Origin: Streptomyces liliifuscus
GTDB lineage: Bacteria > Actinomycetota > Actinomycetes > Streptomycetales > Streptomycetaceae
DNA: 64,000 nucleotides
Direction: 5' to 3'
Assembly: GCF_016598615.1 (NCBI RefSeq)
Contig: NZ_CP066831.1
Coordinates: forward strand, 10,106,001 to 10,170,000
The notes beneath the pieces were generated by a model. It had not been told where the DNA came from and did not search any database. It was given only the letters and a program-made list of their open reading frames with translations. Positions 52,082 to 60,375 of this stretch are shown here, piece by piece (the first letter of the stretch is position 1; each line of letters opens with the position of its first letter). Made by a program: the position numbers and the translations under genes.

Positions 52082-53704
52082 CTAGCGGGCGGCCTCCGCC
52101 GCCACCGAGCGCGCCCACCGGTAGTCGGCCTTGCCGCTCGGCGAGCGCTGGATGGAGTCCGCGATCACCAGCTGGCGTGGGATCTTGTAGCCGGCGAGAT
52201 GGGTCCGGCAGTGGGTCTGGATGTCGTCCAGCGAGGGCTGCCCGGCGCCCGCTCGCAGCTGCACCACGGCCGCCACGTGGTTGCCCCACTTCTCGTCGGG
52301 CACTCCGGCGACCAGCGCGTCGTACACATCGGGATGCGACTTGAGCGCCTGCTCGACCTCCTCCGGATACACCTTCTCGCCGCCGGTGTTGATGCACTGC
52401 GAACCGCGCCCGAGGACGGTGACGACCCCCTCCTCGTCGACGGTCGCCATGTCGCCGAGCAGCACCCACCGCGCGCCGTCCTTCTCGAAGAAGGTCTCGG
52501 CGGTCTTCTTCGGGTCGTTGTAGTAGCCGAGGGGCACATGGCCGCGCTGGGCGACGCGACCCACCTCGCCGACGGGGACCGGCTCGTAGGTCGCCGGATC
52601 CACCACCTGCGTACGGGAGTTGACCCGGATCCGGAACCCCCGGCCGGGGCCCGAGTCCTCCGTCGCCGTGCCGTTGAAGCCGGACTCGGAGGAACCGAAG
52701 TTGTTGAGCAGCATGACGTTCGGAATGAGCGCCTGGAACTGCGCACGCACCGTCTCCGACATGATCGCGCCGGAGGAGGAGACGCTGAACATGGACGAGG
52801 TGTCGGTGCCCTTCATGGGCCCGTTCAGCGCGTCGATGAGGGGCCGCAGCATCGCGTCGCCGACCAGCGACATGCTGGTGACCTTCTCCTTCGCGATGGT
52901 CCGCAGCACCTCCTCGGGCACGAACTTGCGGTGGATCACGACGCGTTGGCCGAAGTTGAAGCCGATGAAGGCGGTGAGGGTCGAGGTGCCGTGCATCAGC
53001 GGAGGCGTGGGGAAGAAGGTGATCCCCTCGCCGCCGGCCGCGACCCGCTCGGCGACCTCCTCGGGCGTCTTCACCGGCTCGCCCGTCGGAGCGCCACCAC
53101 CCAACCCCGAGAAGAACAGGTCCTCCTGACGCCACATCACACCCTTGGGCATTCCGGTGGTGCCGCCGGTGTAGATGATGAACTGGTCGTCGGGGGAGCG
53201 GGGCGGGAAGCCGCGCTCGGACGAACCGGAGGTCTCGATCTCGGCGAAGTCCACCACCGTCGGCAACGCGGGTGCGTCAGGGGCCGGAGCGCCCACCCGT
53301 ACGAGATGGCGCAGCGCCGTGGTGCGTGGCAGGGCCGCCGCGACCCGTTCGGTGAACTCCGTGTCGTAGACCAGTGCCGCCAGATCCGCGTCCCGGTAGA
53401 GGTAGACCAACTCCTCTTCCACATAGCGGTAGTTGACGTTGACCGGCACGATCCTGGCCTTGAGGCAGCCGAGGACGGTCTGGAGATACTCGATGCCGTT
53501 GTAGAGATGCAGCCCGAGATGCTCACCAGGGCGTATGCCGCTGTCGATCAGGTGGTGGGCGACGCGGTTGGCCGCCGCGTCCAGCTCCGCGTACGTGAGC
53601 CGGCGCTCCGCACCCGTGCCGGGGTGGTCGATGTAGACGAGCGCCTCCCGGTCGGGAACCACGTCGACGACCGACTCGAACAGGTCGGCAAGGTTGTACT
53701 CCAC
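52082..53704 (-). CDS. fadD19: Sterol side-chain acyl-CoA synthetase, FadD19-like
   Basis: 540 residues; GTG at 53702-53704 has AGGAGG four bases upstream and gives the FadD19-like N-terminus (EYNLADLFESVVDVVPDREA); the TTG 21 nt upstream lacks a site. ANL motifs IIYTGGTTGMPKGVMWRQED, GSSESGFNGT, VPLGYYNDPKKTAETFFEKD and GRGSQCINTGGEKVYPEEVE track Mycobacterium FadD19 closely, including the MWR-x-ED and SPSGKADYRWA ends. FadD19 activates C26/C24-branched sterol side chains. Divergent from the echA19-like gene, the same arrangement as Rv3515c/Rv3516. Gene name by homology to Mycobacterium. Confidence 0.88.
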   Translation of the reverse strand: MEYNLADLFESVVDVVPDREALVYIDHPGTGAERRLTYAELDAAANRVAHHLIDSGIRPGEHLGLHLYNGIEYLQTVLGCLKARIVPVNVNYRYVEEELVYLYRDADLAALVYDTEFTERVAAALPRTTALRHLVRVGAPAPDAPALPTVVDFAEIETSGSSERGFPPRSPDDQFIIYTGGTTGMPKGVMWRQEDLFFSGLGGGAPTGEPVKTPEEVAERVAAGGEGITFFPTPPLMHGTSTLTAFIGFNFGQRVVIHRKFVPEEVLRTIAKEKVTSMSLVGDAMLRPLIDALNGPMKGTDTSSMFSVSSSGAIMSETVRAQFQALIPNVMLLNNFGSSESGFNGTATEDSGPGRGFRIRVNSRTQVVDPATYEPVPVGEVGRVAQRGHVPLGYYNDPKKTAETFFEKDGARWVLLGDMATVDEEGVVTVLGRGSQCINTGGEKVYPEEVEQALKSHPDVYDALVAGVPDEKWGNHVAAVVQLRAGAGQPSLDDIQTHCRTHLAGYKIPRQLVIADSIQRSPSGKADYRWARSVAAEAAR

Positions 53705-53810
53705 CGCTCCTCCTGACCCCGGCAAGCTTCGACGAATGGACGTGCGTCATCGCTTCGCCGGTCATCAGAGCAAAGCCCGCCACAACTGTGAAGGGTCCGC
53801 GCAGAAGAAA

Positions 53811-53827
53811 TCTGACTGACTGTCAGA
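53811..53827. promoter_or_regulatory. Operator palindrome between fadD19 and echA19
   Basis: TCTGAC-N5-GTCAGA, perfect 6-bp arms, near the middle of the 187-nt divergent region. A second register, CTGAC-T-GTCAG (53816-53826), overlaps it. The CTGAC...GTCAG halves are related to, but not the same as, the CTGACGA sites at 12019 and 39858. Confidence 0.55.
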
Positions 53828-53854
53828 AAACCCTTGAACTGGCCCCTCCGCTCC

Positions 53855-53868
53855 TGCAACCTGTTCTC
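53855..53868 (+). promoter_or_regulatory. Near-consensus KstR-type box before echA19
   Basis: TGCAACCTGTTCTC keeps the T-N2-AAC-N2-GTT core of the KstR pattern, with only the final A replaced by C (7 of 8 fixed positions). It is 23 nt upstream of the echA19 ATG, nearly the spacing of the choA box. Confidence 0.5.
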
Positions 53869-53891
53869 GTTCCTGAGACGGGAGGACGGCA

Positions 53892-54692
53892 ATGGGTGGG
53901 ACGGAACACCTCACCGTGCAGCGCGAAGGCGCCACACTGGTGCTCACGCTCAACAGGCCCGAGGCCAAGAACGCGCTCTCGCTGCCGATGCTGGTCGGCC
54001 TGTACGACGGCTGGGTCGAGGCCGACGCGGACGACGCGATCCGCTCGATCATCCTCACCGGCGCGGGCAGCGCGTTCTGCGCCGGGATGGACCTCAAGGC
54101 CCTCGCGGGCAGGGGGATGGAGGGCGAGCAGTACCGGGACCGCCTCAAGGCCGACCCCGATCTGCACTGGAAGGCGATGCTGCGCCACCATCGGCCCCGC
54201 AAGCCCGTGATCGCCGCGGTCGAGGGCCACTGTGTGGCCGGCGGGACCGAGATCCTCCAGGGGACCGACATCCGGGTCGCGGGGGAGTCCGCCACGTTCG
54301 GGCTCTTCGAGGTGAAGCGCGGTCTGTTCCCGATCGGCGGCTCGACGGTCCGCCTCCAACGTCAGATTCCGCGGACGCACGCACTGGAGATGCTGCTCAC
54401 CGGCCGTGCGTACTCGGCGCGGGAGGCCGCCGACATCGGGCTGATCGGGCATGTCGTCCCCGACGGGACGGCCCTGGAGAAGGCCCTCGCGATCGCCGGG
54501 CAGATCAACGACTGCGGTCCGCTCGCCGTCGAGGCCGTGAAGGCGTCCGTGTACGAGACCGCGGAGATGAGCGAGGGGGAGGGGCTTGCGGCCGAGTTGA
54601 AGCGGGGGTGGCCGATCTTCGATACGGCCGATGCGAAGGAGGGTTCGCGGGCCTTCGCGGAGCGGCGTCCGCCGGTGTTTCGGAGGGAGTGA
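53892..54692 (+). CDS. echA19: Enoyl-CoA hydratase, EchA19-like (sterol side-chain)
   Basis: 266 residues, GGGAGGA upstream. Crotonase fold with oxyanion loop GAGSAFCAGMDLKAL and the EchA19-specific stretch AGGTEILQGTDIRVAGES followed by FGLFEVKRGLFPIGGS and GLIGHVVPDGTAL, ending DAKEGSRAFAERRPPVF. Mycobacterium EchA19 hydrates unsaturated cholesterol side-chain CoA esters during beta-oxidation. First gene of a probable operon with the DUF35/ltp genes, interrupted by a dispersed repeat. Gene name by homology to Mycobacterium. Confidence 0.9.
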   Translation: MGGTEHLTVQREGATLVLTLNRPEAKNALSLPMLVGLYDGWVEADADDAIRSIILTGAGSAFCAGMDLKALAGRGMEGEQYRDRLKADPDLHWKAMLRHHRPRKPVIAAVEGHCVAGGTEILQGTDIRVAGESATFGLFEVKRGLFPIGGSTVRLQRQIPRTHALEMLLTGRAYSAREAADIGLIGHVVPDGTALEKALAIAGQINDCGPLAVEAVKASVYETAEMSEGEGLAAELKRGWPIFDTADAKEGSRAFAERRPPVFRRE

Positions 54693-54717
54693 GGTGCCGC
54701 TGCAAGGCCGGTTTGAC

Positions 54718-54770
54718 GCTGCGGGTCCGTTGTGGCTGGTCGCGCAGTTCCCCGCGCCCCTGTCGGGGCG
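54718..54770 (+). repeat. Dispersed 53-bp intergenic repeat, copy B
   Basis: Copy of 30479-30531 with few differences, inserted in the 105-nt gap between echA19 and the DUF35 gene. Its inverted halves (TCGCG...CGCGCCC) could fold, so it may modulate read-through. Confidence 0.85.
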
Positions 54771-54797
54771 CGGCCAACCGCTTCGTGAGGAGATGCC

Positions 54798-55739
54798 GTG
54801 CCCGAAGTTCTCAAAGCTCCACTGGTTGTCGAGTTTCCCTTCACCCGGTCCCTCGGGCCCGTCCAGAGCGCGTTTCTCACCGGGCTGCGGGAGCGGGTCG
54901 TGCTCGGGGTGAAGACCGGCGACGGGCGGACGCTGGTCCCGCCCGTCGAGTACGACCCCGTCACCTCCGAGGAACTCGGTGAGCTGGTCGAGGTCGCGGC
55001 CACCGGGACCGTCACCACGTGGGCCTGGAACCATGAGCCGCGTCGCGGTCAGCCTCTCGGTACTCCCTTCGCGTGGGTTCTCGTGAAACTGGACGGCTCC
55101 GACACCGGCCTGCTGCACGCGTTGGACGCTCCGGGGCCCGAGGCCGTGCACACCGGGATGCGGGTTCGTGTCCGGTGGGCCGAGGAGCGCTCGGGGGCCA
55201 TCACGGACATCGCCTGCTTCGAACCGTACGAGGGCGGCAGCGCCGAACTCACCGGCAGCGACGGCCGGTTCGAGGAGATGGTGACCGGCATCGTCGCGCC
55301 CGCCCGCCTCGACTACACCTACTCGCCCGGCCGCGCCCAGTCCGGCTACATCAACGCGCTCTCCGACCGGCGGGCCGTCGGCGAACGCTGCCCGTCCTGC
55401 CGCAAGGTGTACGTCCCGCCGAGGGGTGCGTGCCCCACCTGTGGTGTGGCCACATCGGAACAGGTGGAAGTGGGGCCGCGCGGCACGCTCACGACGTACT
55501 GCATCGTCAACATCAAGGCGAAGAACCTCGACATCGAAGTGCCCTACGTCTACGGGCACATCGCCCTGGACGGCGCCGACCTCGCCCTGCACGGACGCAT
55601 CGGCGGCATCCCCTACGACCAGGTGCGCATGGGCCTGCGCGTCGAGCCGGTGTGGACGGACGGGGGCCGCTACCCCGACCACTACCGGCCCACCGGCGAA
55701 CCCGACGCGGACTACGACACGTACAAGGAGCTGGTGTAG
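54798..55739 (+). CDS. Tandem DUF35 OB-fold protein (Rv3521-like), thiolase/aldolase partner
   Basis: 313 residues; GTG at 54798 with GAGGAG five to six bases upstream. Two DUF35-type OB folds: residues about 30-140 and 190-300, the second preceded by a rubredoxin-like zinc ribbon CPSCRKVYVPPRGACPTC. Such proteins are obligate partners of thiolase-like lipid-transfer proteins; in sterol catabolism Ltp2 with ChsH2's DUF35 forms the side-chain retro-aldolase. Length, two-domain form and position before ltp4 and ltp3 match mycobacterial Rv3521. The next gene starts immediately after its stop. Confidence 0.87.
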   Translation: MPEVLKAPLVVEFPFTRSLGPVQSAFLTGLRERVVLGVKTGDGRTLVPPVEYDPVTSEELGELVEVAATGTVTTWAWNHEPRRGQPLGTPFAWVLVKLDGSDTGLLHALDAPGPEAVHTGMRVRVRWAEERSGAITDIACFEPYEGGSAELTGSDGRFEEMVTGIVAPARLDYTYSPGRAQSGYINALSDRRAVGERCPSCRKVYVPPRGACPTCGVATSEQVEVGPRGTLTTYCIVNIKAKNLDIEVPYVYGHIALDGADLALHGRIGGIPYDQVRMGLRVEPVWTDGGRYPDHYRPTGEPDADYDTYKELV

Positions 55740-56800
55740 ATGCCCGCGTCGAGGCCGCTGAGGGACATCGCCGTCGTCGCCTTCGCCCAGACCGACCATC
55801 TGCGCACCACCGACGAGCTCTCCGAGGTGGAGATGCTCATGCCCGTCCTGCACCAGGTCCTGGACCGGACCGGGCTCAAGACCAGCGACATCGGCTTCAC
55901 CTGCTCCGGCTCCTCCGACTATCTCGCGGGCCGCGCCTTCTCGTTCACGATGGCACTCGACGGCGTAGGCGCCTGGCCTCCGATCTCCGAGTCGCACGTG
56001 GAGATGGACGGGGCATGGGCGCTCTACGAGGCCTGGACGAAGCTCCTCACCGGCGAGGCCGACACCGCGCTCGTGTACGCGTACGGCAAGTCGTCCCCCG
56101 GTTCCGTGCGTGACGTACTGACCCGGCAGCTGGACCCGTACTACGTGGCGCCCCTGTGGCCGGACTCCGTAGCCCTGGCCGCCCTGCAGGCCCAGGCGCT
56201 CATCGACGCGGGTGACACGGACGAGCCCGCGCTGGCCGCCGTCGCCACCCGCAGCCGTGTCTCGGCAGCCGACAACTCCCATGCCCAGCTCAGGGGTTCG
56301 GTGCCGCGGGGCGACTACGCCGTACGTCCCCTGCGTACCGGCGACTGCCCGCCCATCGGTGACGGGGCGGCCGCGGTGATCCTCGCCGCGGGGGAGCGTG
56401 CCCGTGACCTGTGTGAGCGGCCCGCCTGGATCCGGGGCATCGACCACCGCATCGAGGCACACGGTCTCGGCGTACGGGACCTGACCGACTCGCCGTCCTC
56501 GCGGCTGGCGGCGGAACGGGCCGGGGCCTTCGAACGGCCCGTCGACACCGCCGAGTTGCACGCCTCGTTCAGCTCCCAGGAGGTGGTGCTGCGCAAGGCC
56601 CTGCGGCTGGACGACAGCGTCGACGTCAACCCGTCCGGGGGACCGCTCGCCGCCAATCCCATCATGGCCGCGGGCCTCATCCGCATCGGCGAGGCAGCCG
56701 CCCGGATCCACCGCGGCGACTCCGACCGGGCGTTGGCGCACGCCACTTCGGGTCCGTGTCTGCAACAGAACCTGGTCGCCGTACTGGAGGGAGACCCGCG

Positions 56801-56804
<4 letters not shown>
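55740..56804 (+). CDS. ltp4: Thiolase-fold lipid-transfer protein, Ltp4-like
   Basis: 354 residues, the length of Rv3522 (Ltp4). Starts with the base after the preceding stop. Thiolase superfamily lacking decarboxylating or condensing layout: N-terminal GFTCSGSSDYLAGRAFSF, middle GDCPPIGDGAAAVILAAGER, C-terminal NPSGGPLAANPIMAAGLIRI and HATSGPCLQQNLVAVL. Expected to work with the DUF35 protein and Ltp3 in cleaving or handling the sterol side-chain CoA ester, by homology. Overlaps the ltp3 start by 4 nt (ATGA). Confidence 0.86.
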
Positions 56805-57967
<1,163 letters not shown>

Positions 57968-58050
57968 AGCTGTCCCCCTCACGTGGCCTGTGCGGGGCCC
58001 TGACCGAAAGCTAGGCTGGCCGCGGACGACGAACCGGGAGGAGCACGGAC

Positions 58051-58293
58051 GTGGCCGAGAGCACCATCCAGCAGCACCCGCTCGCGGGCTGGGACAAGCC
58101 GGAGCTTGACCTCAGCAGCGCCGACTGGCATTCGAGCAGCCGCGGACAGGGGGATGTCCAGATCGCCTTTGTCGAAGGCTTCATCGCGATGCGCAACAGT
58201 GGCCGCCCGGAAAGCCCCTCCTTGATCTTCACGCCCGCGGAATGGGGCGCGTTCGTGTCGGGGGCGCGGGAAGGGGAGTTCGACCTCACGTGA
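58051..58293 (+). CDS. DUF397 domain protein
   Basis: 80 residues; GTG at 58051 behind GGGAGGAG. DUF397 pattern LDLSSADWHSSSRGQGDVQI, then MRNSGRPESPSLIFTPAEWGAF. In Streptomyces these short proteins usually accompany an XRE regulator (as in the WhiJ/BldB-type pairs), but no such neighbour is present here, so it is an orphan copy. Confidence 0.88.
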   Translation: MAESTIQQHPLAGWDKPELDLSSADWHSSSRGQGDVQIAFVEGFIAMRNSGRPESPSLIFTPAEWGAFVSGAREGEFDLT

Positions 58294-58366
58294 GAGGACG
58301 TGGGGGAGCCTGACCCGACGAGAGGGGTGGGGTTCCGCCCCTGTCCGGGACACGCGATCTTCGGCT

Positions 58367-58408
58367 GTTTCCCGGGACCCGGCCTGAGTGAGGTCGGCCC
58401 CGGGAAAC
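58367..58408. terminator. Bidirectional terminator between DUF397 and PNPOx-like genes
   Basis: GTTTCCCGGG (58367-58376) with CCCGGGAAAC (58399-58408), 10-bp perfect stem, 22-nt loop that can pair further through GGCC, between convergent genes. Confidence 0.75.
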
Positions 58409-58476
58409 CGAGGTCGCCGACGAGCCTGACGCGGGCATTCGGCCCGGTCAGGGCCGTGCACCCGGTCGGCGCGCGT

Positions 58477-59157
58477 TCACGGCCACAGCAACTGCTTGAC
58501 CCAGCCCTCCCCGGACCGCACGTACGCCAGGCGCGTGTGCCGTCGCTCCCTGTCGCCCTGCCAGAACTCGACGGTCTCGGGGCGCACCGAGTGCAGCGTC
58601 CAGCCGGGCGCCACGAGATCCGGCTCGGCTTCAAGGCGGGCCAGCGACTCCTTCACCGCCGTGTCGCGCTCGGCGAGGTCAGCGAGGGGCCGCGACTGAC
58701 GGCCGAGCAGGGCCTCCGCACGGGCACCGGCGCTCCGTGCCAGGAAGTCGGCCGCACTGTCCTCGGGACTCTCCGGCGCGACCGGTCCACGTACCCGGAT
58801 CTGTCGTGCGAGCGGTCGCCAGTAGAAGGTGAGCGCCGCGTAGGGCCGTTCCGCCAGGTTTCGGGCCTTCACGCTGCCGCTGTCCGACGCGAACTGCCAG
58901 CCGTCCGGGCCGAGTCCCTTGAGGATCAGGGTCCGTGCCGTGGGATTCCCGTCGGCACCGGCCGTGGAGAGCGTCATGGCGTGCGGCTCGCGCACCCCGG
59001 CCTCCACGGCGGCGAGCAGCCACTCGGCGAACAGTTCCGCCGGTGTCTTCGGAGCCCCGGACGGATCGAACACGGGCAGCTCGCCCGCGAACACCTCCAG
59101 GCCACGCAGCAGTTGACGCAGATCCTCCACCGACACACTCCCCGCTCCGGCACTCAC
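58477..59157 (-). CDS. Pyridoxamine 5'-phosphate oxidase-like flavoprotein (PdxH/PhzG type)
   Basis: 226 residues from the GTG at 59157; a downstream GTG behind GGGGAG is an alternative. PNPOx split-barrel FMN site: AMTLSTAGADGNPTARTLIL, FASDSGSVKARNLAERPYAA, FYWRPLARQIRVRG, and C-terminal EFWQGDRERRHTRLAYVR, as in PdxH. Could oxidise pyridoxamine/pyridoxine phosphate to PLP, or act in secondary metabolism like PhzG; the family cannot be separated further by eye. Divergent from the CGNR regulator. Confidence 0.85.
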   Translation of the reverse strand: MSAGAGSVSVEDLRQLLRGLEVFAGELPVFDPSGAPKTPAELFAEWLLAAVEAGVREPHAMTLSTAGADGNPTARTLILKGLGPDGWQFASDSGSVKARNLAERPYAALTFYWRPLARQIRVRGPVAPESPEDSAADFLARSAGARAEALLGRQSRPLADLAERDTAVKESLARLEAEPDLVAPGWTLHSVRPETVEFWQGDRERRHTRLAYVRSGEGWVKQLLWP

Positions 59158-59191
59158 GGACGCGCTCGGGCGCCAAGGAGTGCGCGCGTGC

Positions 59192-59222
59192 GCTAATGGA
59201 TGTGCTTGACCGTATCATTAGC
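59192..59222. promoter_or_regulatory. Operator/promoter dyad between PNPOx-like and CGNR genes
   Basis: GCTAATG (59192-59198) and CATTAGC (59216-59222) are perfect 7-bp arms 17 nt apart, in a 67-nt divergent gap. A -10-like TATCAT (about 59214-59219) would start transcription at or just before the CGNR ATG (59225), which lacks a ribosome site, so a leaderless transcript is likely. Self-regulation by the CGNR protein is inferred. Confidence 0.55.
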
Positions 59223-59224
59223 CC

Positions 59225-59833
59225 ATGAACGCCTCGATCGGCGCGGACGCCCGCCTCGCACTGGATCTCGCCCTCACCGTCCGGCACGACGGCCACGGCG
59301 GAGTCGCCGACGATCTCGCCACCGTGGAGGGCCTCACCGCCTGGGTGCGCGAGCGTCCGGAGACCGGCGCCCACGGGTTCGAGGCCCGGGGGTTCGTGGT
59401 CGACGACACGGACCTGGCCGCCGTACGGGAGGTGCGCGCCGCCGTGCGCGCCCTGTTCGCCCGCGCCGTGCTCCCCGGTGAGCCGAGCCCGGCCGACGCC
59501 GCCCGGCTCATGCCCGTACGGGACGCCGTCGAGCGGCTCAACACCCGCGCGGCCCTGGCCCCGACCGTCCCCGTACTGTCGTGGACCGAGGGCGCCGACC
59601 CCGTCGTACGCCAGGAACCCGCGCACGGCGACGCCGAGCTCACCGCGGCCCTCGCCCGCGCGGCCATCGCCTTCCTCGCGAGCCCCGACCGACAGCGGCT
59701 GCGCGCCTGCCACGCGCCGCGCTGTGTGCGCTACTTCCTCAAGGACCACCCCCGTCAGGAATGGTGCAAACCCTCGTGCGGCAATCGTGCCCGTGTCGCC
59801 CGCCACCACGAACGGCACAAGAAAACGGCATAG
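59225..59833 (+). CDS. CGNR zinc-finger transcriptional regulator (ABATE domain)
   Basis: 202 residues. N-terminal ABATE helical domain (DLALTVRHDGHGGVADDLAT, RAALAPTVPVLSW) and C-terminal CGNR zinc finger: RACHAPRCVRYFLKDH then QEWCKPSCGNRARVARHHER, with four cysteines and a basic DNA-binding tail. The family is thought to be stress-sensing transcription factors. No ribosome site precedes the ATG. Divergent from the PNPOx-like gene and probably controlling it. Confidence 0.92.
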   Translation: MNASIGADARLALDLALTVRHDGHGGVADDLATVEGLTAWVRERPETGAHGFEARGFVVDDTDLAAVREVRAAVRALFARAVLPGEPSPADAARLMPVRDAVERLNTRAALAPTVPVLSWTEGADPVVRQEPAHGDAELTAALARAAIAFLASPDRQRLRACHAPRCVRYFLKDHPRQEWCKPSCGNRARVARHHERHKKTA

Positions 59834-59842
59834 CCTCCGGGT

Positions 59843-60265
59843 ATGAGCGGTCCTGGCGGTAAGAGCGCGGAACGTGATCTCGGTCGACTGCTGAGCGGTA
59901 TGGCACCCGCCCTGCACCCCGGCCGCTTCGTCTTCACCACTGTCCCGGGCGCCACCGCACCCCCAGGGCTCTCACCGGTCGTCACCGTCGTCGAGGACGA
60001 GGGCCTCACCCTCGTCGTCGAACAGGAGGACGCCGACGCCGCACGTCTGACGTACGACTTCGTGGCCGGCTGGATCACCCTGCGCATCCACTCCGCGCTG
60101 GACGCCGTCGGCCTCACCGCCGCCGTCGCCCAGGCACTGGCCGAAGCGGGCCTGAGCTGCAACGTCGTGGCCGGCTTCCATCACGATCACCTCTTCGTGC
60201 CGCACGAGCGTGCCGCCGAGGCCGTGGCCCTGCTGGAACAGCTGGCCGACCGCTCCGGTCAGTAA
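59843..60265 (+). CDS. ACT-domain protein
   Basis: 140 residues, 9 nt after the CGNR gene. It has the two-ACT-like arrangement of the small ACT_7/DUF2241 group: LSPVVTVVEDEGLTLVVEQE and VGLTAAVAQALAEAGLSCNV followed by FHHDHLFVPHERAAEAVALL. ACT domains bind amino acids or small ligands. Probably co-transcribed with the CGNR regulator; ligand unknown. Confidence 0.83.
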   Translation: MSGPGGKSAERDLGRLLSGMAPALHPGRFVFTTVPGATAPPGLSPVVTVVEDEGLTLVVEQEDADAARLTYDFVAGWITLRIHSALDAVGLTAAVAQALAEAGLSCNVVAGFHHDHLFVPHERAAEAVALLEQLADRSGQ

Positions 60266-60375
60266 CGGACTAACGTGTCCACGCCACTGGCTCCGGGCGT
60301 ACTCTGAGGTGCCTGTAGGTCACGGAGCGCACCGTCTCCCCGCGCCGGTCGCACCACCGTGGCAGGGGGTGCGGC

